Assembly: GCF_003063625.1 (NCBI RefSeq)
Contig: NZ_CP026604.1
Span: forward strand, 496,001-560,000
Reading direction: 5' to 3'
Length of the DNA: 64,000 bases
From: Saccharobesus litoralis
GTDB taxonomy: Bacteria; Pseudomonadota; Gammaproteobacteria; Enterobacterales; Alteromonadaceae
In this document: positions 27,684 through 37,290 of the stretch, one piece after another
Layout of the letters: each line of letters starts with the position of its first letter
Position numbering within the stretch: position 1 is the first letter of the stretch
Translations under genes and position numbers: made by a program
Notes under the pieces: model-generated
What the model was told of the DNA's origin: nothing
The model's input: the letters and a program-made list of their open reading frames with translations, nothing else
The model's database searches: none

Positions 27684-30068
27684 CTACTGACCAAAACGAC
27701 GTTGATATAAATTACGATTAACCTCTTGCGCCGCTTCCACTAATGGTGGATAAGGAATATCCGTGGTTGTTACAAAGCCTACGTTGTAATTTTCACCGTC
27801 ATGCGCTCGCCCTGTGATTGGCGAGTCGATATACTGGAACCAGTGCGCACCAACCAAGGTAGGGTTATCAATCACCGTAGCCATGTAGTTTTTGTACATA
27901 GCCGCACGGCCTTGTTGACTGCTGGCTAAAATAATCCCTGGATGCGGGTTACCTGTATCGTCGCTACCAAAGTGAAACTCACCAATAATGGTTGGCATAT
28001 CCAAGTCTTTTAGGAAGCCCCAAGTTAACTCATCTAAACCTTCACGATAGTAGTTATAGCTCATGACATCTACGTGCTTTTTAGCTGCCCAGCGTGCTTC
28101 CGGTGAAGTATTCCATGACGTAAATCGAGCGCCCATATACATATGGTTTGGCATGTAAGTTTTAATGGCATTTTTAACCACTCTAAAATACTCGTCTGCG
28201 TAGGCTTCTAGCAACCATGAAAAATCGGCCAGCATGTTTTGGTTATAATCTTGTTGCTTTTTATAATTTACGCCATCCGCGAGTGCCTGCCACGAGGTAA
28301 TATCTCGTTGCCACGTATCACTTAATTGAGTAATGCTCTTATATTTATTTTTCAGTAACCGCACAAACTCAGCTTTCGTTGGGCTGTCTTGTGCATTCCG
28401 ACTTAACGCGTCAATCACGATACCATAGCGGCTAATGGGTTTACCTTCGCCGCCCCAGCTCATTTCGTTATCAATAAATACCCCTACGCACCAAGGGCTG
28501 TTTTTAATTTCCTCGGCGATCACTTTAGTCGTCACTTTAGCTCGACGCACAAATTCAGGATCGAATGGATCCGGCATCGCTCCCCAGAAATCAGCGCCTG
28601 AACTGACCTTTTTAAAGTCACCAATAATCCAACCATTAGCGAAATAAGGCACTTGAGTATTGTCATAAAACATAGGATCGGTCCAGTTACCAAACGACGT
28701 AAATCCCCAGTGCTGCATACGATCCAATGTGACTTCGCGCCATTTTTCTAAATAAGATCGCGGTGACGACTCACCATAGCGACGCTCTAAATTCGCTTGA
28801 TAAAAGCTATAAACTTCTCCATGTTTAATTGGCCCGCGATGAGATTTACGACGGTATCCATAATGTTCCGCTAAATCACTATCGTAGTCTGGCAGCCACT
28901 CAAACATGTTGCGCCGCGTGGCGTTGCTAACATAATGTGTTTTTTGCGCTTCTCGGTAATCACCACCTATACCTTGAGAATCTTCAGGCGTAACATCGTT
29001 AGGATCAATATAGCGCACCGAGTCATCTTTATAATCAATACCGGTAAACGTTGACGTATTTGACATACGCGCGTTAGCAATACCTGTTGAAAAATAAAGG
29101 TACCCTTCAGGGTCAACCATGGCCCATTTATCGCCGACTTTTTCAGTTCTAAAGTAGCCGGTTGCGGCTAACTTAGGACCTTGCTTCCAGCCACCAAATT
29201 GACTGCGCTCAGGCCAAGGCTGCATTTCACTTAATTCTTTCAGCTCTTTTGCGGCAATTTTACGTAACTCAGATTCTGATTTAACTTTTAACGGAAAATC
29301 AATATCAGCGCGCTGACCAAACTTATCGACAATTTTTGTTAAAAACTCGGTGTTTGGCTCACCCGTTGACGCAATGCGTAAGTTATCTACCACCACTTCA
29401 TTCGCGTTAATTTGGGTTTCGGTATACAACTTAACGGAAAACACTTGTGAAAAATCGATGGTTTTTTTACCACCACGCACAATCATTTTGCGCTCATCCG
29501 ATTTAAATGAAGGTGGCAAATCGCGCATACCAAAGTCGGCATCCAATCCAAAACCTGCTAAATCAAAATACGCTTTAGCTGTTTCACCCACATCCAAACC
29601 AATTGAGCGACGTTGCGTTTGACCATTGGCTCCTGTGACATCAGCTGTCAGCATTACAGGATTGTTACCCGTGTTTTTTACATCAAACTTAAACGCATAG
29701 TTAACTAAATTTTCTATTTGCCAAGGTGATTGCGGTTTAATACTAATACCCGACCGTAGCGTATTCGTTTTAAAGGAAATTTTTAATGCCGAAGTGGGAA
29801 ACACGCCATTAACTAAAGCGACTTGAGCATTGAGTGCTTTAATTGAACTAGACAGCGTTTCGGTTGCAAAATTATCAATAATGACATCGTTTTTTGACGT
29901 TGCTTGACTATCACTCACTGTCACTTTTGAGTTTAGTTCACTGTTATTTTTTGACTCACCGCATCCTACAACAGCCATACAAGCCAAGCTTGCTGGAATC
30001 AATAATCGAGAAACTTTTGAATGTTCAAATGGCAAACAACCATTATTTTTATTAACTATTTTTGACAT
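27684..30068 (-). CDS. GH50-type beta-agarase, lipoprotein
   Basis: 794 residues from ATG 30068, chosen because it places a lipoprotein signal (lipobox AVVGC) at the usual position; a longer frame to 30152 adds an unlikely leader. Residues about 50-240 form a carbohydrate-binding-like beta-sandwich, followed by a TIM barrel starting around WAMVDPEGYLYFSTGIANAR, a GH50 signature. The acid/base candidate is E535 (FIDNEMSWG) and the nucleophile candidate is E697 (IIGEFHFGSD). As I recall, the characterised GH50 enzyme Aga50D uses Glu534 and Glu695, a near-identical layout. The family releases neoagarobiose from agarose chains. The GH-A clan relative GH167 (carrageenan) is a less likely alternative. 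Lipid anchoring suggests a surface or periplasmic place. Confidence 0.85.
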   Translation of the reverse strand: MSKIVNKNNGCLPFEHSKVSRLLIPASLACMAVVGCGESKNNSELNSKVTVSDSQATSKNDVIIDNFATETLSSSIKALNAQVALVNGVFPTSALKISFKTNTLRSGISIKPQSPWQIENLVNYAFKFDVKNTGNNPVMLTADVTGANGQTQRRSIGLDVGETAKAYFDLAGFGLDADFGMRDLPPSFKSDERKMIVRGGKKTIDFSQVFSVKLYTETQINANEVVVDNLRIASTGEPNTEFLTKIVDKFGQRADIDFPLKVKSESELRKIAAKELKELSEMQPWPERSQFGGWKQGPKLAATGYFRTEKVGDKWAMVDPEGYLYFSTGIANARMSNTSTFTGIDYKDDSVRYIDPNDVTPEDSQGIGGDYREAQKTHYVSNATRRNMFEWLPDYDSDLAEHYGYRRKSHRGPIKHGEVYSFYQANLERRYGESSPRSYLEKWREVTLDRMQHWGFTSFGNWTDPMFYDNTQVPYFANGWIIGDFKKVSSGADFWGAMPDPFDPEFVRRAKVTTKVIAEEIKNSPWCVGVFIDNEMSWGGEGKPISRYGIVIDALSRNAQDSPTKAEFVRLLKNKYKSITQLSDTWQRDITSWQALADGVNYKKQQDYNQNMLADFSWLLEAYADEYFRVVKNAIKTYMPNHMYMGARFTSWNTSPEARWAAKKHVDVMSYNYYREGLDELTWGFLKDLDMPTIIGEFHFGSDDTGNPHPGIILASSQQGRAAMYKNYMATVIDNPTLVGAHWFQYIDSPITGRAHDGENYNVGFVTTTDIPYPPLVEAAQEVNRNLYQRRFGQ

Positions 30069-30503
30069 CGTAAAACACAAACCACCGTATCGGTTAACAA
30101 TACACAATCTATAATAGCAACAAAATAACAAAAATCTATTAATAATCTGCAAAGAAGTGTAAGCCTAATTCGCTAATCAATTCATTGAAAAAGCAACCTT
30201 CGTCTTATTTAGCGTATTTTAATAAATAACATTGTTGATTTTAACAAGCTAAAAGCTTTAACAAGCGTCAATCTTAGACTTACAGCAAAGCTAAACGGCA
30301 GATATAAAATTAAAAGACAAAATAGAATGTATCTATATATGATACAAGATGGGTTAAATTATGAATTGAATGAAAAATAACCGTTTTAAACAATTATCAA
30401 AGTGTTCAGGTTTTAGGGGGTAGTTTCTAGTTCCAAACAAAATCTGCGCATGTGGGAAACAAGCAACCTTTGGTGAATAAACATAGTCTGGTTTAAGCAA
30501 AAG
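30069..30503. other. Region upstream of GH50 gene with a MITE fragment
   Basis: 435 bp, strongly AT-rich. It must hold the GH50 promoter. The only recognisable part is a 48-bp end fragment of the MITE-like family (30397-30444), which lies just beyond the stop of the EIIC-EAL gene. No gene or named operator was found. Confidence 0.4.
30397..30444 (+). repeat. Solo end fragment of the MITE-like family, copy D
   Basis: ATCAAAGTGTTCAGGTTTT followed by AGGGGGTAGTTTCTAGTTCC matches the left end of copy A with scattered changes, then similarity stops. There is no right end, so this looks like a relic. Confidence 0.6.
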
Positions 30504-32570
30504 TCACAGGGTGACTGTCTGCATGGATACCGTGTATTCAGTATCTTGCTTGCTTGATAATTTAGGGTGGTAATTTTTAACTTGGCTGGCGGGTAAAGCT
30601 GGGCTGAAATACCAGCCTTGAATATAATCAACACCAAGATTTTGCACAAAGTCTAACTGTTCTTGTGTTTCTACGCCCTCAGCAACTAATTCAAAATCTA
30701 AACTTTGGCAAAGTCGACAAATTTCTTGATACAACACGGCCCCTTTTGGCACACACGCTTCATCGAGCATAGATTTATCTATTTTTATCGTTTGGGCACT
30801 GATTTTCGTCAACATAGAAAGGCAAGAAAAACCCGTTCCAAAATCATCAATTGACACCTGAATTCCAAATGTGCGTAATTCTTTTAACGCCAACTCTATT
30901 TCACTTGAAAACTCCATATAACTAGATTCAAGTAATTCTAATTCGACTTGCTCACCACAATCAGCCAATTGCTCGATTAAGTGTTTGACAAACGCTGGGT
31001 TGATTAAATTATTCGGGTCAATATTAATACTTACCTTGGGACAAAATTGCTCCGTTTGCCACTGTTTAAGTGCTTTGGCGACTTCGCTCACCACCCAGTT
31101 ATCAATGGGTAAAGAAAACCCCTCCTTTTGCAACACATCTAAGAAGTAAGGACCGACAATAGAGCCATCAGGGCGTTGTAAACGAATTAGTGCTTCAAGC
31201 CCATACATACTAGCCGAGCTTATCGACACCTTAGGTTGGTAAAACATAATTAGCTCACCATTATTAACATCGTCAATAGCATTGTGTATCGCACTGACTG
31301 AACGGCGCTCAACGTGATGCTGTTTAACATGGCGTTGCTCACTCAATAAATCCATTCCATCACGCAAAGATAACTTTTTGTGTAAAGCCAACTCAGCCTC
31401 TCGCATGTGCTGCTCTTGGCTACTCGCTAATACAAAGGGTCGATAAATCATCATACCCAGTAGAATAAGGCTAAGCTGAAACAGTACGGCTAAATAACTA
31501 CCGTCAGTCGCCAGAAAAACATTAATTAAGTCCGGCATAACCCAGGTGTGCTGATATTCAATAAATTCAATCCAACCTTGTGTCACAATTGCGAAACCAA
31601 GCCAGCAATTCAACAAGGGCACCAATAAAAACGGAATTAATAATCGAAAATTAAATGCAATAGGCAATGCAAAAATAATAATTTCATTGATATTAAAAAT
31701 AGCAAAAGGTAAAGCAATCAACGCTATGCGACGCGCATGCTCGTCTTTTGAAAATAGCAATATAGCTAAAATTAAAGACCAAGTTGCTCCACCGCCACCA
31801 AAATTAACAAATAAGTCAGTGAATTGATGAATGGCTAAATGAGTAACGATTTCAATTTGATAATAATCAACCACACCATTTGCGGATTGCTCGAACAATA
31901 AATGAAACGTATTTGAGCCATGTAAACCAAAGCCCCACAGCAAATTGGAAATAAATACTCGTAAACTGATCAATACAATGTGATCACTCGTTGCTAAAAA
32001 ACTCACTACAGGTTGGGTTAATACATTAGCTAACTGAGTAAGACTGATTAATAATATAGGCAAAACCAGAACGCAGGTTAAAGAGGGTAATAATAAATTG
32101 ACGTGACGCTTTAAATGGTGGCTTACCGCATTAGATTGGATAAAAATCAGGTTAAACTTATCTTCGGCAGCCTTTAATAAATATGGTGTTATCAACATAA
32201 CAGCAAGCAAGCGGGGATCATTACTAAGAGAAGCTAGATGCAAATGCTCAACCTTAGCTATACTGAATAGCTCAGCAATCAATAATGATGACAACCCTAA
32301 AGCCAACACAGCGATAGCGGGCACGTTAATATTTTTAGAAAAGTGAAACGCAATTGCGATAGCAGCCAATGGGGCAAAACAGATACCTAATGACTGAGAA
32401 ATGCTAAATAGCAGACTAGACAAGTTTGGAGCAATATTAAGCAATTGCAGTACGGAAGAACACAGCGTTACAACAGAGCTAATGATCAAAAAAGGCAATA
32501 GAGAAATAAACGCTTCGCGGATTGAAATCATGAAAGTCGAACCTGCAGTTCTCTCAAGATATAACTTCAC
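30504..32570 (-). CDS. PTS EIIC-like membrane domain fused to an EAL domain
   Basis: 688 residues. Residues 1-390 hold about 10 membrane spans with the fold of cellobiose-type EIIC permeases; GLHGSNTFHLLFEQSANG and FGGGGATWSLILAIL match that family. Residues about 430-680 are an EAL phosphodiesterase with all key residues seen: GLEALIRL, SINIDPNNL, LELLESSY, SIDDFGTGFS, KIDKSM, AEGVETQEQ. It should cleave c-di-GMP in response to something sensed by the membrane domain. No EIIA, EIIB or HPr gene is near, so transport by phosphorylation is doubtful. The start is GTG 32570, with GGGGG upstream; ATG 32531 is an alternative. EIIC-EAL proteins exist in other marine gammaproteobacteria. Confidence 0.85.
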   Translation of the reverse strand: MKLYLERTAGSTFMISIREAFISLLPFLIISSVVTLCSSVLQLLNIAPNLSSLLFSISQSLGICFAPLAAIAIAFHFSKNINVPAIAVLALGLSSLLIAELFSIAKVEHLHLASLSNDPRLLAVMLITPYLLKAAEDKFNLIFIQSNAVSHHLKRHVNLLLPSLTCVLVLPILLISLTQLANVLTQPVVSFLATSDHIVLISLRVFISNLLWGFGLHGSNTFHLLFEQSANGVVDYYQIEIVTHLAIHQFTDLFVNFGGGGATWSLILAILLFSKDEHARRIALIALPFAIFNINEIIIFALPIAFNFRLLIPFLLVPLLNCWLGFAIVTQGWIEFIEYQHTWVMPDLINVFLATDGSYLAVLFQLSLILLGMMIYRPFVLASSQEQHMREAELALHKKLSLRDGMDLLSEQRHVKQHHVERRSVSAIHNAIDDVNNGELIMFYQPKVSISSASMYGLEALIRLQRPDGSIVGPYFLDVLQKEGFSLPIDNWVVSEVAKALKQWQTEQFCPKVSINIDPNNLINPAFVKHLIEQLADCGEQVELELLESSYMEFSSEIELALKELRTFGIQVSIDDFGTGFSCLSMLTKISAQTIKIDKSMLDEACVPKGAVLYQEICRLCQSLDFELVAEGVETQEQLDFVQNLGVDYIQGWYFSPALPASQVKNYHPKLSSKQDTEYTVSMQTVTL

Positions 32571-32926
32571 TCAACCCCCAAATGATTAGTTTTTTCTAAT
32601 CTAACTTTTCTATCAAATCGCGTTACTTTACAACAATATCATACATTTTAATTCAACCATAATGGGGATCGACTACAAACTTCAAATTCTTAATTGAGCT
32701 TAGGTCCAAAAAAGTCAATACAATTAAGAGGAAATGTTAATTAAATCAAACAGATTTATAGACCTTATTCAGGAGAATATCTGTGAGGGAAAAGGTAAAA
32801 TAATAATGGACGGGCTCCGCCAGTAAACAAGATTCAATTACCGGTAAACTTGAACTACTTTTTGTTCGTACTGGCCTTGCGATAAACCTCTTCAATCGAA
32901 AGATTATAAGCCCCGCGTCATTTCGT
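32571..32926. other. Intergenic region upstream of EIIC-EAL gene
   Basis: 356 bp. A small inverted repeat (GATTAG/CTAATC, 32584-32601) sits just upstream of the GTG start of the EIIC-EAL gene. The stretch must carry that gene's promoter and the 3' end of the GntR gene's transcript. I found no gene and no intrinsic terminator. Confidence 0.35.
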
Positions 32927-33529
32927 TTAAATAATAATAGATTTAAGAGTTGCCGTCGCTTTTCTTAATTCTCTATTATTCAGATGCGTGATCAATATTT
33001 GATAACGAGCAACCGACTCAGCAGTAATTGTCGATAAATCAAAATTAACGAAAGTTCGCATGGCTATTGAATGCCATACCCCAAGCAAATCATTACCACC
33101 TATCGCGACTAACTGGCGATGAAATGTAATGATTGAATCTAAAGTGCTTTCAGTGTCTTCACTAGCTAGTTTAGTTTCAATCTGTTTAACCAAGTTTGCC
33201 AGATCAGCTACTTGCCATTCATTTTTCTCATTGATTGCGTACTTAAGCGCTTTAGATTCAATATTTAACCGCAGTGAATGTAATGTCTCTTTCATTTCTT
33301 TCGGCAAGGACTCAACAACTTTAGTGCCAGCATTATCTTTACATTCAACAATACCTTCTTTATCTAGCTTTAATAATGCATACCTTACGGGTCCACGAGA
33401 AACACCAAATTGCTTAGCTAAACTATACTCATTAATTTTACTACCTGGCTTTAATCGTCCAGTCATTATTTCTGAGCGAATAATACTGGCTATTTGATGG
33501 CGAATTGAAACTATTATTGGTGTACTCAT
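32927..33529 (-). CDS. GntR family regulator, FadR subfamily (FCD domain)
   Basis: About 200 residues. A winged helix at residues 8-73 has IRSEIMTGRLKPGSKINEY and GVSRGPVRYALLKLDKEGIVE, the GntR signature. An all-helical FCD ligand domain follows, with LRLNIESKALKYAIN and FHRQLVAIGGNDLLGV (His likely a metal ligand). I chose ATG 33529 because GGGAG sits 7 bp before it and is too close to the ATG at 33535. FCD regulators answer to sugar acids and organic acids. It is the last gene of a minus-strand group with sulfatase, GH43-like enzyme and binding protein, so it may control that operon. Confidence 0.88.
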   Translation of the reverse strand: MSTPIIVSIRHQIASIIRSEIMTGRLKPGSKINEYSLAKQFGVSRGPVRYALLKLDKEGIVECKDNAGTKVVESLPKEMKETLHSLRLNIESKALKYAINEKNEWQVADLANLVKQIETKLASEDTESTLDSIITFHRQLVAIGGNDLLGVWHSIAMRTFVNFDLSTITAESVARYQILITHLNNRELRKATATLKSIII

Positions 33530-33608
33530 AGTCATACTCCCTACAATTATCGATAAACGGCGCGAAGAATAAATTTCTGTTTTACAAATAAAAACTAAGC
33601 TTTAGAAA

Positions 33609-34478
33609 TTAAGGAATAAACTTCAAATCGAGCCATAACCTTTCATCATTAAATGGTGTTTTAGATGACATATTCGCGTTATTAATAAATATTTTTTTAC
33701 GACTGCCCAATTTAGCCAGCTTTAATGCATTGTGGACCATAGGGTAGTTATAAAAATATTGATCAAAAGTACCGTCTTCGATCATGGCGTTCAGGCCTGT
33801 TTCGATTTCTTTGGCTAATTGTCGGTTGTCATTACTAACAAAAAAATAAACCGCAAGCGGGTAAACCAGTAACAAGTCTTTTTCAACAACAAGTGGCAAC
33901 TCGGCGTAACGTTTAACTTCTTCAAACGGTTCATGCACTCCCCTAGGGTACATATCAAAACGCCCCCCATCTAACATGTAAAACAAGTTTTCATATTTTA
34001 GAGTCGTCACAACATTTAACCCTGCTGATTTTAATACCTTAGTGTCAGCCCACATAGCGCCTTGGCCCAACTTTAATTGTTGAAGATCATTTAGCGTATT
34101 AATATGGCTAAATTGACTCTGCTCCCCTTGACGTATAATAAACAGACGATGACCGATTAACCCTTTAAATAACGGCACACGAATCGGCAGCATTTTTTCT
34201 TCATAGGCTTGATTGGTTGCAACCCAAATAACATCTAACTGGTTGTTAGTAACAAAATGAACAAGCTGTGCTTCATTTAATTTGTTTTCCCGTTGCTGTA
34301 AGCGATAGCTTTTATTACTGCGCGCCAACGCCATTTTAAGCAACTCATATTGATAAACATCATTAGCTGAACTGGCATTATTAATACTCAATTCAATATC
34401 TTTTGCATTTAACTTAAGGTTTAGCAGTATCGTGATTATTAAAATAACCAGTTTAAAATCAAAGTTAAGACGAAACAT
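33609..34478 (-). CDS. Periplasmic solute-binding-like protein within sulfatase operon
   Basis: About 289 residues from ATG 34478, with a signal peptide (LVILIITILLNLKLNA). The mature sequence has a type-3 periplasmic binding layout: DIELSINNASSANDVYQYELLKMALARS, LNDLQQLKLGQGAMWADTKVLKSAGL, and a C-terminal LNAMIEDGTFDQYFYN, which is typical of this fold. It lies 57 bp after the GH43-like gene. No ABC permease or ATPase gene is near. Role is unknown; a ligand-binding sensor for a two-component or chemotaxis protein is possible. It resembles the protein at 5985-6878 in length and layout. Confidence 0.65.
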   Translation of the reverse strand: MFRLNFDFKLVILIITILLNLKLNAKDIELSINNASSANDVYQYELLKMALARSNKSYRLQQRENKLNEAQLVHFVTNNQLDVIWVATNQAYEEKMLPIRVPLFKGLIGHRLFIIRQGEQSQFSHINTLNDLQQLKLGQGAMWADTKVLKSAGLNVVTTLKYENLFYMLDGGRFDMYPRGVHEPFEEVKRYAELPLVVEKDLLLVYPLAVYFFVSNDNRQLAKEIETGLNAMIEDGTFDQYFYNYPMVHNALKLAKLGSRKKIFINNANMSSKTPFNDERLWLDLKFIP

Positions 34479-34535
34479 AGTTAACTCGTTGCATGGGCGC
34501 TTGGCGGCAGCTAACACCTAACTGCCACCCAAGCT

Positions 34536-35618
34536 TTATAGTTTTGTTTGATCAATTTCCAGTACAAACGCGGTTGAGGTTTTATATTCGCCTCCCATCA
34601 GAGCCAAAAATAAGTATTTAGGTTTTCCATTCTCCATCAGCACTTGTGGACGTTCCATACGCTCTACTTTTTGCTCATCTGGTAGAAAATAGGTATTGGT
34701 TCGATAACCTAATTTAGGTTTAGACCAATTAATGCCATCGTATGAATCTAACATTAAGCCAACATGAGGATGGATAACCCCCATATCACGCATAATCATG
34801 TAAAACTTGTTACCCGAATGGTAAACATAAGCATCTTCAACCTGTTTTTTAATACTAGAAAAACTAACCAAGGGATTTTTTGGGTGTTTTGTGTAAGGGC
34901 CTTTAATGTCTTTAGCAATAGCCACACCCATTTTTCGCATGTTATCGTTGTATTTATCCCACGCTTTATAGTAAAGCCAATACTCACCATTTGGGTGTTG
35001 TAGTAGAGCTGGGTTAGTCGTTAAATAGCTATCCCACTGATTTTTATCTTGGCTGATATCTAAAATAGGGTCGTCACTCACGCGAACAAAAGGACCATAT
35101 AAGCTGTCGCTTAACGCCAAACCAATACGTTGAGTCGACGCATGATGACCATCATAGTCAGCTGCGCGTTTTAAATTATTACCAATAAAAAACAAGGCAT
35201 ATTTATCACCAACTTTTTGAATAGTCGGATTATGAATGGTATCAGCATCCCAATGCTCTCCACCGCGCCCTGTGAGTACGGTACCAAGTACTTTATATGG
35301 GCCTTCTGGCTTATCAGCTACAGCGTGAGCGATTTCACTGTGGCTTAACCAACGACCATGGGTACCACGCCAGCGAGAAAAAAATACGTGAATTTTACCA
35401 TCGTCGCCTTTAATAGGAGAAATTCCCCAAACATTCCAATTTTTTTCCTGCAGTATGCGTTTACCATTAGTCAGAGCCTGACTAAACTTCGACTCCACAA
35501 TGTTATAAGCGCCAAGATCATCAGGTAAGCCATGATGGCTTTTTAAATCCGCAGAAGCTGTCGATAATATTGAAAATGACAAGCCAATAGCGAGTAAAGC
35601 TTTTATTTTAGTGATCAT
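34536..35618 (-). CDS. GH43-like five-bladed beta-propeller glycoside hydrolase family protein
   Basis: 360 residues with a signal peptide (LLAIGLSFSILSTASA). Repeated blade motifs are seen: NWNVWGISPIKGDDGKIHVF, HWDADTIHNPTIQKVGDKYAL, YLTTNPALLQHPNGEYWLYY and EDAYVYHSGNKFYMIM. Acidic residues at the start of blades (D in WDADT, E in VEDAY) fit the GH43/GH62/GH117 clan layout. It does not look like classical GH117 neoagarobiose hydrolase. The start overlaps the end of the sulfatase by 11 bp, so translation is likely coupled and the two enzymes should act on the same sugar chain. It could be an exo-enzyme that removes a 3,6-anhydrogalactose or galactose unit; this is inference. Confidence 0.7.
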   Translation of the reverse strand: MITKIKALLAIGLSFSILSTASADLKSHHGLPDDLGAYNIVESKFSQALTNGKRILQEKNWNVWGISPIKGDDGKIHVFFSRWRGTHGRWLSHSEIAHAVADKPEGPYKVLGTVLTGRGGEHWDADTIHNPTIQKVGDKYALFFIGNNLKRAADYDGHHASTQRIGLALSDSLYGPFVRVSDDPILDISQDKNQWDSYLTTNPALLQHPNGEYWLYYKAWDKYNDNMRKMGVAIAKDIKGPYTKHPKNPLVSFSSIKKQVEDAYVYHSGNKFYMIMRDMGVIHPHVGLMLDSYDGINWSKPKLGYRTNTYFLPDEQKVERMERPQVLMENGKPKYLFLALMGGEYKTSTAFVLEIDQTKL

Positions 35619-37128
35619 TTTTATTCTCCGAGAAAAATTGGGTTAATAACGGATCTTGGGTATCTAACATTTTCTGAAAAATCACATCATCAAATTGATT
35701 AATAACAACCTGTAAATCTGGATTACTGGTACGAATCAAGTTAGTTGATTCCTGTGGATCATTCTTCAAGTCATAAAATTCATCTCTGCCTTTATTGATG
35801 TAATCCTTCACTAACTTGAATTGACCGTCACTATACATACGCATACCGCTAATAGACTGATGTTTAGTCGTATACGCTGCATAATAATCAGTTGAAGAAA
35901 TGGCTCTTTTACCCGTGAGTACAGGTAAAACATTGTTACCTCGAATTAATGTTTCAGGTTTAGCTTGCGCCTTTGCAGCAGCAATTAAGGTTGGAAACCA
36001 ATCAAGATTTGAAACAGTCGATTGATTAACACTGTTCGCAGCAATATGATTAGGCCAGCGCACAATTGTCGGAACTTTAATTGAGTTATCATACATATTA
36101 GGTCGTTGATCATCCGGAATATTGTTAGAGTTATCTTGTACTCTATCTTTTAAGATCCAGTGCCCATTACCTTTGTGCCAAATACCATTATGGCCCATGT
36201 TGTAGCCATGATCCGATGTAAAAACAACCAAGGTATTATCAGCTAAACCTAAATTATCCAAAGCTTGCAGTATTAAGCCTAAATTGCGATCAATGCTGCG
36301 TACACTAGATAAATACTCAGCCATATAACGTTTAACACGTTTGACATCTAAATTAGGATAATCTGGATTAGGGATCACTAAATCAGCGTCTTTATAAGGT
36401 GCGGCGTCCTCAGGCGAAACAGGTAACCAAGTCGTATGTGGCGCTCGATAGTGTAAAGAAAGTGCGAATTTGCGATCTTTGTTTTCATTCAAAAACTTAA
36501 GTGCGTAATTAGTGAGTACGTCTGCTGTTAAGCCTTTCTCATCCACATTGCGTCCAGCAATTTCCAGCTTAGGGTTTTTGGTGTTTGCACCACCAGAACG
36601 AAAACCATTAAACTCACTATATCCCTGTTGTGTTGGGTGGTGAGCATCTGATATACCTAAATGCCACTTACCAACGAGCCCCGTGTAATACCCTGCTCGT
36701 TGCAACGCTTTAGGCCAAGTTTCTAATTTAGGATCTAAACCTAATTCAGGTTCCAATGGATTTAAACCAAACTTTTTATAATGGGTATTAATCCAATCAT
36801 CTATTCCTAGCTCATAACCGTAGCGTGATGTCATTAAACCGGCACGAGAAGGACTACACACTGGCGTGGTAGTGTAAGCATTAGGTAAGCGCATACCTTG
36901 TGAGGCAAGCTTATCCATATTAGGTGTAATGGCTTGATTATTTCCTGATGCACCCAGTGCCCATGGCGCTTGGTCATCAGTATATATAAAGACAATATTG
37001 GGCGCTGACACAGCTTCATTTTCAGGGCTTTGTTGACACCCATTTAAAAATAGTTGGCTAATGGCAATTGCACTTAAAATAGCCCAAGAACGTATACGGG
37101 TTTGATATTGAATTGGCGTTTTTACCAT
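35608..37128 (-). CDS. S1-family sulfatase, lipoprotein (Cys-type)
   Basis: 506 residues. The N-terminus has a lipobox (LNGC, about residue 31). Metal-binding DD lies in IYTDDQAPWA, the formylglycine motif CSPSRAG has its Cys at residue 91, and GLVGKWHLG follows near residue 150. A second metal site VFTSDHGYNMG is near 305. The Ser in CSPSR differs from the Gly of the other four sulfatases in this window, so it is probably a different S1 subfamily. Formylglycine maturation needs an FGE or anSME enzyme, not seen here. It is the first gene of the operon running to the GntR gene; a structured leader precedes it (37210-37290). Confidence 0.92.
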   Translation of the reverse strand: MVKTPIQYQTRIRSWAILSAIAISQLFLNGCQQSPENEAVSAPNIVFIYTDDQAPWALGASGNNQAITPNMDKLASQGMRLPNAYTTTPVCSPSRAGLMTSRYGYELGIDDWINTHYKKFGLNPLEPELGLDPKLETWPKALQRAGYYTGLVGKWHLGISDAHHPTQQGYSEFNGFRSGGANTKNPKLEIAGRNVDEKGLTADVLTNYALKFLNENKDRKFALSLHYRAPHTTWLPVSPEDAAPYKDADLVIPNPDYPNLDVKRVKRYMAEYLSSVRSIDRNLGLILQALDNLGLADNTLVVFTSDHGYNMGHNGIWHKGNGHWILKDRVQDNSNNIPDDQRPNMYDNSIKVPTIVRWPNHIAANSVNQSTVSNLDWFPTLIAAAKAQAKPETLIRGNNVLPVLTGKRAISSTDYYAAYTTKHQSISGMRMYSDGQFKLVKDYINKGRDEFYDLKNDPQESTNLIRTSNPDLQVVINQFDDVIFQKMLDTQDPLLTQFFSENKNDH

Positions 37129-37209
37129 ATTTATTCCCCTTGTTAATAACTCGCCAAGGCAGAAATCGTTTCATCAATTTTACCCGGCATAAATATGCAA
37201 ATATTGGAT

Positions 37210-37290
37210 AAAAAAAGCCTATTACGCACTGGACATAATAGGCCTAAAAGAGGAGACCACTCGGAGAAGTGGCTTCTTTAAGAGATTTAA
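37210..37290 (-). promoter_or_regulatory. Structured 5' leader with terminator-like hairpin upstream of sulfatase operon
   Basis: On the minus strand, GCCTATTA pairs with TAATAGGC around a 11-nt loop and is followed by seven T residues (37210-37244). A CCACT/AGTGG hairpin lies just before it (about 37260-37275). The hairpin and T run lie about 82 nt before the sulfatase start. Because the upstream gene already has its own terminator at 37513-37547, this second one may be an attenuator or the 3' end of a small RNA. Confidence 0.5.

Noticed and set aside
34536-35618. Calling the beta-propeller enzyme a GH117 neoagarobiose hydrolase
   Set aside because: The fold clan fits, but the N-terminal and blade sequences I recall for GH117 are not seen.
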